Counted from the first letter of the stretch, positions 52,537 through 62,247 are shown. The stretch is 64,000 bases of DNA from Pseudomonas sp. Tri1 (GCF_017968885.1 NZ_CP072913.1:1596001-1660000), one strand, 5' to 3'. Notes: generated by a model from the sequence alone, not told the origin. Numbers and translations are program-made.

Positions 52537-53823
52537 ATGAGTGCACCCGACACGCTCGGCGTCCCCAAACCCCAGGCCCGTTCCGGCCCGTTCGATTGGT
52601 ACCGCAACATCAACCAGCAGGAACGTCGCACCTTCTGGAGCTGCAAGATCGGCTACGCCCTGGATGGCATGGACACCCAGATGCTCAGCTTCGTGGTGCC
52701 GACCCTGATCGCGATGTGGGGCATTACCACCGGACAGGCAGGGCTGATTCATACCAGCACCCTGATCGCTTCGGCCATTGGCGGCTGGGTGGCAGGCATT
52801 CTTTCCGACCGCATCGGTCGAGTGCGCACGTTGCAACTGACCGTGCTGTGGTTCGCCTTCTTCACCTTCCTGTGCGGCTTTGCCCAGAATTACGAACAAC
52901 TGTTGATCGCCCGCACGCTGATGGGCTTTGGCTTCGGCGGCGAGTGGACCGCCGGCGCAGTGTTGATGGGCGAAGTGATCCGCGCCAAGGACCGCGGCAA
53001 GGCCGTGGGCATGGTGCAGTCGGGTTGGGCGCTGGGTTGGGGGATGACGGCGATTCTGTATGCGCTGCTGTTCTCGGTATTGCCGCCGGAAGATGCCTGG
53101 CGCGCCTTGTTTATCCTTGGCATTGTCCCAGCGGTGTTCGTGATATTCGTCCGGCGCCTGGTCAAGGATCCGGAAGTCTATAACCAGGCCAAGGCCCGGC
53201 AAACACCGAGCAATCCCGCGAAGTTCTACGAGATATTCGCCCCCGGCATACTCTTCACCACCCTTCGTGCCTCATTGCTGACCACCGGTGCCCTGGGCGG
53301 CTACTACGCCATCACCTCTTGGTTGCCGACTTTCCTGAAAAATGAGCGAGGCTTGAGCGTGTTGAGCACCGGTGGATATCTGGCAATGGTAATCGTCGGT
53401 TCCTACGTCGGTTATGTCATCAGTGCGTATCTGTCGGACATCCTGGGTCGGAAAAAGAACTTCGTCCTGTACGCAGTCGGTTCATTCACCATTGTGCTGC
53501 TGTATACCCAGTTGCATGTAAGCAATAACGTAATGCTCTGGCTGGGCTTTCCCCTGGGCTTCTTCGCCTCGGGCATGTTCAGCGGCATGGGCTCGTTCCT
53601 CACCGAGCTGTTCCCGACACGCATTCGCGGTTCGGGCCAGGGTTTTTGCTACAACATAGGTCGGGCGTTGGCGGCAACGTTCCCGCTATTGATCGGCTTG
53701 CTGAGCCAGAAAGTGCCGTTGAGTGTGGGTATCGGCGCATTTGCGGCGGTGTCCTATGGCGTGGTGATACTGGCGGCGCTAAGCCTGCCGGAAACCCAAG
53801 GCAAGCAGTTGGAAGCTGAGTAA
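52537..53823 (+). CDS. MFS transporter, candidate 5-oxoproline permease
   Basis: A protein of 428 residues with twelve membrane segments and MFS signatures GWVAGILSDRIGRVRTLQL (loop 2-3) and AYLSDILGRKKNFVLYAVGS (loop 8-9). It resembles the aromatic-acid/sugar-acid transporter branch (AAHS-like). ATG at 52537 has TGGAGAACC upstream; the frame extends to 52345 but the extension crosses the repeat. It is 63 bases before pxpA and probably in the same operon. Substrate is inferred from that context. Confidence 0.85.
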   Translation: MSAPDTLGVPKPQARSGPFDWYRNINQQERRTFWSCKIGYALDGMDTQMLSFVVPTLIAMWGITTGQAGLIHTSTLIASAIGGWVAGILSDRIGRVRTLQLTVLWFAFFTFLCGFAQNYEQLLIARTLMGFGFGGEWTAGAVLMGEVIRAKDRGKAVGMVQSGWALGWGMTAILYALLFSVLPPEDAWRALFILGIVPAVFVIFVRRLVKDPEVYNQAKARQTPSNPAKFYEIFAPGILFTTLRASLLTTGALGGYYAITSWLPTFLKNERGLSVLSTGGYLAMVIVGSYVGYVISAYLSDILGRKKNFVLYAVGSFTIVLLYTQLHVSNNVMLWLGFPLGFFASGMFSGMGSFLTELFPTRIRGSGQGFCYNIGRALAATFPLLIGLLSQKVPLSVGIGAFAAVSYGVVILAALSLPETQGKQLEAE

Positions 53824-53886
53824 CTGATAACCTGCGGGCACATGTCCCACAGTTAAACGAAGAAAGAACCTACAGGAGCGTTCACC

Positions 53887-54639
53887 GTGAGCCGCCTGCT
53901 ATTGAACTGCGACATCGGCGAGAGCTTCGGCAACTGGACCATGGGTCTGGACGCCGAGGTCATGCCCTTCATCGATTGCGCCAACATCGCCTGCGGCTTT
54001 CACGCCGGCGACCCGAGCATCATGCGCAAGACCGTCAGCCTGGCCCTGAGTCACGGCGTGCGGATCGGCGCGCACCCGGCCTATCAGGACCTGGCGGGCT
54101 TCGGCCGCCGCTCCATGGCCTATGGCGCCCAGGAACTACAGGATTTGCTGCACTACCAGATCGGCGCCCTCGACGGTATTTGCCGGGCCCAGGGTGGGCG
54201 GGTCAGCTACGTCAAACCCCATGGCGCGATGTACAACGACATGATGGCCAATCCGGCGCAACTGCGTGCAGTGATCCAGGCGGTTGCCGCCTATGATCGG
54301 GCGCTGCCGCTGATGCTCATGGCGACCCGGGACAATAGCGCCGCGCAAGCCCTGGGCGACGAATATGGCCTGACCCTGTGGTTCGAAGCGTTTGCCGATC
54401 GCGCCTACGACAGCGCCGGTCGTCTTGTATCGCGGCAAGCGCCGGGTGCTGTGCACCATGATCCCGAGGTCATCATCGGGCAGGCCCTGACCATTGCCCG
54501 TGGCGATGCGTTGACCGCCAGCGACGGCAGCGCTCTGAACCTGAAGGCCAATACCTTGTGCGTGCACGGTGACAACGCCAGTTCAGTGGCGGCCGTACAA
54601 CGCATCCGCGAAGCTCTGGACCGGCAGAGTGCACCATGA
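53887..54639 (+). CDS. pxpA: 5-oxoprolinase subunit A
   Basis: A protein of 250 residues of the LamB/YcsF family, now PxpA. It has the N-terminal [13 protein letters not shown], the metal-like [17 protein letters not shown] and [15 protein letters not shown] signatures, and [10 protein letters not shown]. Together with PxpB and PxpC it hydrolyses 5-oxoproline (pyroglutamate) to glutamate with ATP, clearing a damage product. The start is GTG at 53887 with CAGGAG upstream. The stop overlaps the pxpB start. Confidence 0.94.
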   Translation: MSRLLLNCDIGESFGNWTMGLDAEVMPFIDCANIACGFHAGDPSIMRKTVSLALSHGVRIGAHPAYQDLAGFGRRSMAYGAQELQDLLHYQIGALDGICRAQGGRVSYVKPHGAMYNDMMANPAQLRAVIQAVAAYDRALPLMLMATRDNSAAQALGDEYGLTLWFEAFADRAYDSAGRLVSRQAPGAVHHDPEVIIGQALTIARGDALTASDGSALNLKANTLCVHGDNASSVAAVQRIREALDRQSAP

Positions 54640-55340
54640 AACCACGCTTGGAAGTGGTGGCAGTGGACTGCTTGATGGTGCGCCTGTTCGATGAAATCGC
54701 CGAGGCCAACATGCCGTGGATGCTTGCTGCCAGTGCGCGGCTCAAAGCGGTATTCGCCGAGCATCTGATCGATCTGGTGCCGTCCTACACCACGTTGATG
54801 GTGCATTACGATATGTTGGCGCTGACGCCGGTCCAGGCCCGGGACTTGATCGGTGAGGCGCTGAATAATCTTTCACCAGATGCCCGCTCTACCGGCCAAT
54901 GCCACGTGCTGCCGGTGTGGTACGACTCCGGTGTCGGGCCCGAACTAGACCTGCTGGCGAGCCGTAGCGGCTTGACGGTCGCCCAGGTGATCCGTCGCCA
55001 TAGCGAGCGCGAATATCAAGTGTTCGCCCTGGGCTTCGCCCCTGGATTCGCCTTCATGGGGCTGGTGGACGAAGCACTGGCGGCACCGCGCCTCGATACG
55101 CCACGCAAGCGCGTGGCGGCGGGCAGCGTCGGCATTGCCGAGCGCCAGACTGCGGCGTACCCGGTGGTGTCGCCCGGTGGCTGGAACCTGATCGGGCGTA
55201 CCCCGGCCAAACTGTTCGACCGCGCGCGTGACGGCTACAGCCTGATGCAGCCTGGTGACACGGTGCGTTTTGCCGCCGTGGATCACGCCGAATTCATCGC
55301 CCTGGGCGGCGACGATACACCGCTGGAGGCCCAGGCATGA
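54636..55340 (+). CDS. pxpB: 5-oxoprolinase subunit B
   Basis: A protein of 234 residues, the KipI-type subunit of prokaryotic 5-oxoprolinase. The family segments [27 protein letters not shown] and [13 protein letters not shown] are all present, with [12 protein letters not shown] near the end. It forms the ATP-dependent enzyme with PxpA and PxpC. The ATG at 54636 overlaps the pxpA stop codon, and its own stop overlaps the pxpC start, so the three genes are translationally coupled. Confidence 0.95.
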   Translation: MKPRLEVVAVDCLMVRLFDEIAEANMPWMLAASARLKAVFAEHLIDLVPSYTTLMVHYDMLALTPVQARDLIGEALNNLSPDARSTGQCHVLPVWYDSGVGPELDLLASRSGLTVAQVIRRHSEREYQVFALGFAPGFAFMGLVDEALAAPRLDTPRKRVAAGSVGIAERQTAAYPVVSPGGWNLIGRTPAKLFDRARDGYSLMQPGDTVRFAAVDHAEFIALGGDDTPLEAQA

Positions 55341-56251
55341 GCCGCTTATTGATCGAGGCCAGCACACCGTTGTGCCTGTTGCAGGACATCGGGCGTTTCG
55401 GCGTCAGGCATTTGGGCGTGACCCAGGGCGGCGCGGCGGATTGGCTGTCGATGGCCTGGGCCAATTGGATGTTGGGCAACGACCCGAACGCGGCGGTGGT
55501 GGAAATTACCCTCGGCGGTTTCACGGTGGTGGCCGAAGACGATTGCGTGCTGGCCCTGGCCGGGGCGGATCTGGGAGCGCGGGTGGACGAGCAGCCGGTA
55601 GCGTCGTGGCGCTTTTTTAGCCTGCGCCAAGGTCAGACCCTGGTATTCACCCAACCGGTGCTCGGCGCCCGGGCGTACCTCGCGGCCCCCGGCGGGTTCG
55701 AAGCGCCGGCGGTGCTGGGCAGTCGTTCGACGGTGGTGCGTGAAGAGCTTGGCGGCCTGGATGGACTGGGGCGGCCGTTGAAACGCGGTGCGCACCTGAG
55801 CTATTGCGGCTTGGCGACACCTCGGCCGATGCCGCGCACACTTGTTCCGGATTTTCAGCAGGACTCGCCGCTGGATCTGATCCTCGGTGCGCAGAATGGC
55901 GCGTTCAGCGGGCAGAGCCTGTTTGATGCGTTCAACACCGCCTGGACCCTGGACAGCCGCGCCGATCGCATGGGCATTCGGTTGCTCGGCACGGCCCTGC
56001 AATACCAGGGGCCGGCGATGATTTCCGAGGGTATCCCCCTGGGTGCTGTGCAGGTACCGCCAGACGGCCAGCCGATCGTGTTGCTCAACGACCGGCAAAC
56101 CATTGGCGGCTATCCACGCCTGGGTGCCTTGACGCCGTTGGCCCTGGCCCGGCTGGCGCAACGCCTGCCGGGGACGCAGGTGCGATTGAGGCCAGTGGTG
56201 CAGGAGGTTGCGCATCGGCAGCAGGTGGAGTGTTTGCGTAGTTTTCTCTAG
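55337..56251 (+). CDS. pxpC: 5-oxoprolinase subunit C
   Basis: A protein of 304 residues of the KipA type, with LLQDIGRFGVRHLGVTQGGA near the start, AYLAAPGGFEAPAVLGSRST and the C-terminal ILLNDRQT-like VLLNDRQTIGGYPRLG segment. It is the third subunit of 5-oxoprolinase. The coding end is followed by a REP pair. The pxpABC order is the standard one in Gram-negatives. Confidence 0.95.
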   Translation: MSRLLIEASTPLCLLQDIGRFGVRHLGVTQGGAADWLSMAWANWMLGNDPNAAVVEITLGGFTVVAEDDCVLALAGADLGARVDEQPVASWRFFSLRQGQTLVFTQPVLGARAYLAAPGGFEAPAVLGSRSTVVREELGGLDGLGRPLKRGAHLSYCGLATPRPMPRTLVPDFQQDSPLDLILGAQNGAFSGQSLFDAFNTAWTLDSRADRMGIRLLGTALQYQGPAMISEGIPLGAVQVPPDGQPIVLLNDRQTIGGYPRLGALTPLALARLAQRLPGTQVRLRPVVQEVAHRQQVECLRSFL

Positions 56252-56260
56252 CGCTAAAAG

Positions 56261-56339
56261 CATCGCGAGCAAGCTCGCTCCCACAAGGGATCTCATGTGT
56301 GACGAAGATCCAGTGTGGGAGCGAGCTTGCTCGCGATGA
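56261..56339. repeat. REP pair
   Basis: REP copies at 56261-56285 (reverse) and 56315-56339 (forward), 29 bases apart, between the convergent pxpC and VWA genes. Confidence 0.9.
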
Positions 56340-56361
56340 CGCCCGAATGGGCAACCAAGAT

Positions 56362-57540
56362 CTACTTGGAAAGAAACCGCATCCCTTCCTCCAACCCCTG
56401 CAAGGTCAGCGGATACATCCGCTCTTCCACCAATTCCCGCACGATATTGGTCGAGGCGGTATAACCCCAGGTGTCCTTGGGGTAAGGATTGATCCAGATG
56501 AGCTTCTTGTACTTCTCCATGAAGCGCTGCATCCAGACGTAACCGGCTTCTTCGTTCCAATGTTCGACGCTGCCGCCGGCCTGGGTGATTTCATAAGGCG
56601 CCATGGCCGCGTCACCGATGAAGATCACTTTGTAGTCGGCACCGTACTTGTGCAGCAGGTCCAGGGTCGAAGTGCGCTCCGAGGTGCGGCGCAGGTTGTT
56701 CTTCCATACCGACTCGTACACGAAGTTGTGGAAGTAGAAATACTCCAGATGCTTGAACTCGGTCTTGCAGGCCGAGAACAATTCTTCGCAGATTTTCACG
56801 TGGGCATCCATTGAACCGCCGATGTCGAACAGCAGCAACAGCTTCACGGTGTTGCGTCGCTCCGGGCGCATCTGGATGTTCAACAGGCCGGCGTCCCGGG
56901 CGGTGTGGTCGATGGTACCGTCGATGTCCAGTTCTTCGGCCGCGCCCTGGCGGGCGAACTTGCGCAGGCGGCGCAGGGCGATCTTGATGTTACGGGTTCC
57001 CAGTTCCACCTGGTCGTCGAGGTTCTTGTATTCGCGCTGGTCCCAGACCTTCACCGCTTTGCCCTGGCGCTTGCCAGCGTCGCCGACGCGGATGCCTTCG
57101 GGGTTGAAACCACCGGAACCGAACGGGCTGGTGCCACCAGTGCCGATCCACTTGTTGCCGCCGGCATGGCGTTCCTTCTGTTCTTCCAGGCGCTTCTTGA
57201 ATTCTTCGATCAACTTGTCCAGGCCACCCAGGGACTGGATCTGCGCCCGCTCTTCGTCGCTCAGCGAGCGCTCGAATTCCTTGCGCAACCAGTCTTCGGG
57301 AATCAATGCCTGGAGATGATCGTCGAGTTTTTCCAGGCCATTGAAGTAAGCGGCGAACGCCCGGTCGAACTTGTCGAAATGCCGTTCGTCCTTCACCAGG
57401 ATCGCCCGGGCCAGGTAATAGAACTCGTCCATGTCGGCGAAGATCACCCGCTGTTTCAGGGCGTTGATCAGGTCCAGCAGTTCACGCACCGACACGGGCA
57501 CCTTGGCGGCGCGCATTTCATTGAACAGGTTAAGCAGCAT
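56362..57540 (-). CDS. VWA domain protein (CoxE-like), MoxR partner
   Basis: A protein of 392 residues. The C-terminal half is a von Willebrand A domain with the metal-binding motif DIGGS at 239-243 in LLLLFDIGGSMDAHVK and a later TxxD region (VIFIGDAAMAPYE). The middle Ser of the usual DxSxS is Gly, a known variant in this family. The N-terminal helical part (MLLNLFNEMRAAKVPVSVRE) matches CoxE-like proteins. It lies directly downstream of the MoxR ATPase gene, the standard MoxR-VWA chaperone pair. Client unknown. Confidence 0.88.
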   Translation of the reverse strand: MLLNLFNEMRAAKVPVSVRELLDLINALKQRVIFADMDEFYYLARAILVKDERHFDKFDRAFAAYFNGLEKLDDHLQALIPEDWLRKEFERSLSDEERAQIQSLGGLDKLIEEFKKRLEEQKERHAGGNKWIGTGGTSPFGSGGFNPEGIRVGDAGKRQGKAVKVWDQREYKNLDDQVELGTRNIKIALRRLRKFARQGAAEELDIDGTIDHTARDAGLLNIQMRPERRNTVKLLLLFDIGGSMDAHVKICEELFSACKTEFKHLEYFYFHNFVYESVWKNNLRRTSERTSTLDLLHKYGADYKVIFIGDAAMAPYEITQAGGSVEHWNEEAGYVWMQRFMEKYKKLIWINPYPKDTWGYTASTNIVRELVEERMYPLTLQGLEEGMRFLSK

Positions 57541-57574
57541 GGCAATCGCCCTCGCTCTTGTTAAACGAAGAGGA

Positions 57575-58420
57575 TCAGCGAGTGCCGCGACGGCTCATGA
57601 ACGCCAGGCGCTCAAGCAATTGCACGTCCTGTTCGTTCTTGACCAGGGCGCCGGCCAGGGGCGGGATGGCCTTGGTCGGATCCCGCTCGCGCAGCACCGC
57701 TTCGCCAATGTTGTCGGCCATCAGCAGCTTGAGCCAGTCCACCAGTTCGGAGGTGGAAGGCTTTTTCTTCAGGCCCGGTACCTTACGCACGTCGAAGAAC
57801 ACGTCCAGCGCTTCGCTGACCAGGTCTTTCTTGATATCCGGGTAATGCACATCGACGATTTTCTGCAGGGTGACGCGGTCGGGGAAGGCGATGTAGTGGA
57901 AGAAGCAGCGGCGCAGGAATGCGTCCGGCAGCTCTTTTTCGTTGTTGGAGGTAATGATGATGATCGGCCGCTGCTTGGCCTTGATGGTTTCGTCGGTCTC
58001 GTAGACGTAGAACTCCATCTTGTCGAGTTCTTGCAGCAGGTCATTGGGGAACTCGATGTCGGCCTTGTCGATCTCGTCGATCAACAGGATGACCCGCTCC
58101 TCGGACTCGAACGCTTCCCAGAGCTTGCCTTTCTTCAGGTAGTTGCGCACGTCGTGGACCTTGTCCACGCCCAACTGCGAGTCCCGCAGGCGGCTGACCG
58201 CGTCGTACTCGTACAGGCCCTGGTGAGCCTTGGTGGTGGACTTGATGTGCCAGGTAATCAGGCGCGCGCCGAAGGACTCAGCCAGTTGTTCGGCCAGCAT
58301 GGTCTTGCCGGTGCCCGGTTCACCCTTGACCAGCAATGGTCGCTCCAGGGTGATGGCGGCGTTCACGGCCAGCTTCAAGTCATCGGTGGCCACGTAGGCG
58401 CTGGTGCCTTCGAACTTCAT
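57575..58420 (-). CDS. MoxR-family AAA+ ATPase
   Basis: A protein of 281 residues with Walker A GEPGTGKT at 33-40, Walker B VILLIDEIDKADIEF, sensor IIITSNNEKELPDAFLRRC and arginine finger region. MoxR ATPases act as chaperones that mature multi-subunit enzymes together with VWA proteins. It lies 34 bases upstream of the VWA gene in the same direction. No substrate enzyme gene is adjacent in this window. Confidence 0.93.
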   Translation of the reverse strand: MKFEGTSAYVATDDLKLAVNAAITLERPLLVKGEPGTGKTMLAEQLAESFGARLITWHIKSTTKAHQGLYEYDAVSRLRDSQLGVDKVHDVRNYLKKGKLWEAFESEERVILLIDEIDKADIEFPNDLLQELDKMEFYVYETDETIKAKQRPIIIITSNNEKELPDAFLRRCFFHYIAFPDRVTLQKIVDVHYPDIKKDLVSEALDVFFDVRKVPGLKKKPSTSELVDWLKLLMADNIGEAVLRERDPTKAIPPLAGALVKNEQDVQLLERLAFMSRRGTR

Positions 58421-58626
58421 TCTGCAATTCCTCGAACGGTGTCGCCGGCCTGACGAGGCGGGGCGCGGGAAATAAATGTCGTGCCCGACTATAACGCGAC
58501 GCCCCGCCGACTGTGAACGCAGACGCTGTATTCAGTCTCTGAATGGAGCGTCACATGTTGACTCGGTCTCGGCGCATTTCTAAGAGGCACGCTCCACTCC
58601 CTCGCCACAAATAAGCCGCAAACACC

Positions 58627-59703
58627 TTAGTCGGTCGAAGGCGGCGGTTGTTCGTAGCGAGCATTGAAGGCCTGGACGAAACCGTTGCGCAGGATTTGCA
58701 GGAAGGCTTCGAAGGCGCTGATGTCCTGCTGGTGAACATTGCCGCTGAGTTCCACCCGGGTGGCGAACTGGTTCTTGCGTTGGTTCTTGAGGGCGGTTTC
58801 GCCTGTGCCGACCAGCGCTTCCCAGACGGAACGGAAGATGTTTTTGTTCTTGTTTTCCACGTCCTGCTGCCAGTCGAACACATCGACATCACGCAGCAAT
58901 GGCTTGATGTAGCCGCTGAGCTTGGCGTTGTCGGCTTCAGCTTCGATCACCAGGTCGCCATGGCCAGCATTGAAATCGAATTTGCCATAGGCGGCGGCGA
59001 AATCGTTCAGACGCTTGAGTTCGATGTTCTTGGCCCGAAGGCGGAAGTCGAAATCCTCGAAGTTGCTCAACGGGTCGAAGGTGGCCTGCATCTCCAGGGG
59101 CGCGTGTTCGGCCACCAGGGCCTTGCCCTCGAAACGGGCGTCGCGCTTGCCTTTGGTGTCGACCACGTTGGTCAGGTTATAGAAGCTGGCGTTGACGTCG
59201 GTGGCCCGCAGATTGACCGGCGGCTTGGAGTTGAAATTGCGAAAGGTGACCTTGCCATCCCTGATCCGCACTTCGTTGAGGGTGATGGGCAGCAATTTGC
59301 TCAGTTGTTCGCGCCAGTTGGTGCCCCGGCCGGTCTGGGAGTCTTGCCGGTTGGCCCCACCGTCGACAAAGTTCACTTCGGGACGGGCGAACTCGACCTC
59401 GGCCACCACCGCATGGTCGTACCACAGCGAATGCCAACTCACCGACAGGTCGATCAACGGCGCATCGACGAACGGCACCGGGACCTTGCCGTCGACCTTG
59501 ACAATTTTCAGGCCATTGATCCGGTAGGCCCCGCGCCAGAGCGCCAGGTCTACATCGAGAACCTGGCCGCGGTAGTCGCCCATGTCGGCCAGTTTGTCGT
59601 TCAGGTAGTTGCGCACCAGATAGGGCAGGGTGAAATGCAGGGCCACGAGTACCACAACGATGGCGGCGAGAGTCCACAGTGGCCAGCTGTATCGACGCTT
59701 CAT
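58627..59703 (-). CDS. DUF748 (AsmA-like) envelope protein
   Basis: A protein of 358 residues with an N-terminal membrane anchor (WPLWTLAAIVVVLVALHFTL) and a beta-rich AsmA-like domain. The conserved LPYLVRNYLNDKLADMGDYR, VDLALWRGAYRINGLKI and VNLRATDVNASFYNLTNV segments fit DUF748. AsmA-like proteins may move lipids across the periplasm. ATG at 59703 opens MKRRYSWPLW. Divergent from cysK. Role unknown. Confidence 0.85.
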   Translation of the reverse strand: MKRRYSWPLWTLAAIVVVLVALHFTLPYLVRNYLNDKLADMGDYRGQVLDVDLALWRGAYRINGLKIVKVDGKVPVPFVDAPLIDLSVSWHSLWYDHAVVAEVEFARPEVNFVDGGANRQDSQTGRGTNWREQLSKLLPITLNEVRIRDGKVTFRNFNSKPPVNLRATDVNASFYNLTNVVDTKGKRDARFEGKALVAEHAPLEMQATFDPLSNFEDFDFRLRAKNIELKRLNDFAAAYGKFDFNAGHGDLVIEAEADNAKLSGYIKPLLRDVDVFDWQQDVENKNKNIFRSVWEALVGTGETALKNQRKNQFATRVELSGNVHQQDISAFEAFLQILRNGFVQAFNARYEQPPPSTD

Positions 59704-59833
59704 GTCAGTCAGTCTCCAGCGGTGTTAAATCCATTGACTGTCGTAACAACTGGAACGTTCGGTGCAACTGGACGCCCATGGGCAACAGGCATACCTTTAA
59801 GCGCTAAATTCCCGCTGCATTAAGGACCCAGCC

Positions 59834-60808
59834 ATGAGCCGTATATTCGCTGACAACGCTCACTCCATCGGCAATACGCCACTGGTGCAGATCAACCGCA
59901 TCGCCCCACGCGGCGTGACCATCCTGGCCAAGATCGAAGGGCGTAACCCAGGGTATTCGGTCAAGTGCCGGATCGGCGCGAACATGATCTGGGACGCTGA
60001 GAGCTCGGGCAAGCTCAAGCCCGGCATGACCATCGTCGAGCCGACCTCGGGCAATACGGGTATCGGCCTGGCGTTTGTCGCTGCCGCCCGTGGCTACAAG
60101 CTGATGCTGACCATGCCGGCGTCCATGAGCATCGAACGGCGCAAGGTGCTCAAGGCCCTGGGGGCGGAGCTGGTGCTCACTGAACCGGCCAAGGGGATGA
60201 AAGGGGCCATCGAGAAAGCTGCCGAGATCCTGGCCAGCGACCCTTCCAAGTACTTCATGCCGCAGCAGTTCGACAACCCGGCGAATCCGGCGATCCACGA
60301 AAAGACCACCGGCCCGGAAATCTGGAACGACACCGATGGCGCGGTCGATGTGCTGGTGGCCGGCGTCGGCACTGGCGGAACCATCACCGGGGTGTCGCGG
60401 TATATCAAGAACACCTGTGGCAAACCGATCCTGTCGGTGGCGGTGGAGCCTGAGGTTTCGCCGGTGATTACCCAGGCCATGGCAGGGCAGGAGATCAAGC
60501 CCAGCCCGCATAAGATCCAGGGGATAGGCGCTGGATTTGTGCCGAAGAACCTTGATCTGTCGATCGTCGATCAGGTTGAGCGAGTCACTGACGAAGAGTC
60601 CAAGGCCATGGCCCTGCGCTTGATGCAGGAAGAGGGCATCCTCTGTGGAATCTCTTGTGGCGCGGCGATGGCCGTGGCCGTACGCCTGGCGGAAAAGCCG
60701 GAAATGCAGGGCAAGACCATCGTGGTGATCCTGCCCGATTCGGGCGAGCGCTACCTGTCGAGCATGTTGTTCAGTGATTTGTTCACTGAGCAGGAGACGC
60801 AACAGTAA
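59834..60808 (+). CDS. cysK: Cysteine synthase A
   Basis: A protein of 324 residues, standard CysK length. The PLP Lys44 lies in [14 protein letters not shown]. The substrate loop [29 protein letters not shown] for PLP phosphate, and [15 protein letters not shown] are all present. It converts O-acetylserine and sulfide to cysteine. ATG at 59834 opens [18 protein letters not shown]. Divergent from the DUF748 gene. A paralogous CysM is not seen here. Confidence 0.95.
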   Translation: MSRIFADNAHSIGNTPLVQINRIAPRGVTILAKIEGRNPGYSVKCRIGANMIWDAESSGKLKPGMTIVEPTSGNTGIGLAFVAAARGYKLMLTMPASMSIERRKVLKALGAELVLTEPAKGMKGAIEKAAEILASDPSKYFMPQQFDNPANPAIHEKTTGPEIWNDTDGAVDVLVAGVGTGGTITGVSRYIKNTCGKPILSVAVEPEVSPVITQAMAGQEIKPSPHKIQGIGAGFVPKNLDLSIVDQVERVTDEESKAMALRLMQEEGILCGISCGAAMAVAVRLAEKPEMQGKTIVVILPDSGERYLSSMLFSDLFTEQETQQ

Positions 60809-60821
60809 CCGCATGCAGGAG

Positions 60822-60841
60822 GTGGCGAGGGCACTCGCCAC
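60822..60841. repeat. Short GTGGCGAG palindrome
   Basis: gtggcgag and ctcgccac form a perfect eight-base-pair hairpin around ggca, 13 bases after the cysK stop. It belongs to the same repeat family as 8346-8377. No T tract follows. Confidence 0.65.
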
Positions 60842-61065
60842 AACGCCCCTTCGCCATTGAGGGAGGGATGGGCTGAAAGCAGGGTATTTTGATTGGTGTC
60901 AGCCACGATTCAGGTCACGCATGTTAACAAGGACATTGTTGCGTGATCCTCAACAGTGAATATTGCGCCAGGCGGTTTCTTCGCCTGGCCTCGATCTATA
61001 AAATGGCCGGCCGCTGCGCCGGGTTGATGACGTTGCGTAAGTTGTTTTTTGACAAGGAGTTGTAA

Positions 61066-62004
61066 ATGACCGTTTCGTTTGTCGCCAAGGCCTCAGTGTT
61101 GCTGCTGTTTCTAGGCAGTACGCTTTACGTGCATTTGCGCGGCAAGGCGCGTTTGCCGGTATTGCGTCAGTTCGTTAACCACTCGGCTTTGTTCGCCCCC
61201 TATAACACCTTGATGTACCTGTTCTCCAGCGTGCCCTCCAAGCCTTACCTGGACCGCAGCAAGTTCCCGGAACTGGATGTGCTCAAGGACAACTGGCAAG
61301 TCATCCGCGACGAGGCCATGCACCTGTTCGACGAGGGGTACATCCGGGCGGCGGAAAAGAACAACGACGCCGGCTTCGGCTCGTTCTTCAAGAAAGGCTG
61401 GAAACGCTTCTACCTCAAGTGGTACGACAAAGCGCTGCCGTCTGCCGAATTGCTGTGTCCCCGCACCGTCGAGCTGGTCAACCAGATTCCCAACGTGCGG
61501 GGCGCGATGTTTGCCTTGCTGCCGGGCGGTAGCCACTTGAACCCCCATCGAGATCCGTTCGCCGGTTCCCTGCGCTATCACCTGGGGTTGTCCACGCCCA
61601 ATTCCGACGACTGCCGGATCTTTGTCGATGGTCAGATCTACGCCTGGCGCGACGGCGAAGACGTGATGTTCGATGAAACCTATGTGCACTGGGTCAAGAA
61701 TGAAACCCCGCAGACTCGCGTGATCCTGTTCTGCGACGTCGAGCGACCATTGAAAAGCCGATTGATGACTCGTCTGAACCGCGCTATCAGCGCCTTCCTC
61801 GGCCGCGCCACCGCGCCGCAGAACCTCGACGACGAGCGCGTTGGCGGCATCAACCAGGCTTACGCCTGGAGCAAGTCGTTCAGCGACGGCATCAGTGGCC
61901 GGGTCAAGCAATGGAAACGCAAGCATCCCAAGGCCTACCGGGTCATGCGGCCCGTGTTGGCGGTGGCGGTGCTAACCGCCCTAGGCTATTGGCTGTTCGT
62001 TTAG
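61066..62004 (+). CDS. LpxO-like aspartyl/asparaginyl beta-hydroxylase
   Basis: A protein of 312 residues with a membrane anchor at 5-22 and a C-terminal one at about 293-311. The oxygenase core has metal His161 and Asp163 (HLNPHRDPF) and His208 (YVHWVKNE), with an Arg in RVILFCDVERP for 2-oxoglutarate. The family includes LpxO, which adds a 2-hydroxyl to a lipid A acyl chain in the inner membrane; length and topology fit LpxO. ATG at 61066 has AAGGAG upstream. Terminator follows. Confidence 0.82.
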   Translation: MTVSFVAKASVLLLFLGSTLYVHLRGKARLPVLRQFVNHSALFAPYNTLMYLFSSVPSKPYLDRSKFPELDVLKDNWQVIRDEAMHLFDEGYIRAAEKNNDAGFGSFFKKGWKRFYLKWYDKALPSAELLCPRTVELVNQIPNVRGAMFALLPGGSHLNPHRDPFAGSLRYHLGLSTPNSDDCRIFVDGQIYAWRDGEDVMFDETYVHWVKNETPQTRVILFCDVERPLKSRLMTRLNRAISAFLGRATAPQNLDDERVGGINQAYAWSKSFSDGISGRVKQWKRKHPKAYRVMRPVLAVAVLTALGYWLFV

Positions 62005-62013
62005 TCATTGCCT

Positions 62014-62057
62014 AACCCATCGAGCGCTGGTTATAGTCGGCGCTCGATGGGTTTTCC
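62014..62057 (+). terminator. Intrinsic terminator after the LpxO-like gene
   Basis: A 14-base-pair stem, aacccatcgagcgc and gcgctcgatgggtt around a 12-base loop, followed by ttcc. It begins 10 bases after the stop codon. Confidence 0.85.
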
Positions 62058-62082
62058 TACCCACCCTCCAAGAGATCGGCTC

Positions 62083-62247
62083 ATGCCTGCATCCCCTGTC
62101 ATCGCGGTTGTGGTTCCAGCGTTCAACGCTGGCGTCGTGCCGTGCGGGAATCAGCAGCCTGTGCAGATCGGTCAATACCCCCCACCTGTCAGTAGCCCAC
62201 CGGTGTACGCCGTCGTATCACCGCCGGGTGTTGGCGTTCAGGGCTGA
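62083..62247 (+). CDS. Possible small ORF or gene remnant
   Basis: A 54-residue frame beginning MPASPVIAVVVPAFNAG, after a weak AAGAGAT site. The first residues resemble the opening strand of family-2 glycosyltransferases, but the rest is a Pro/Val-rich tail with no further similarity. It could be a remnant, a short peptide or chance. Confidence 0.25.
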   Translation: MPASPVIAVVVPAFNAGVVPCGNQQPVQIGQYPPPVSSPPVYAVVSPPGVGVQG

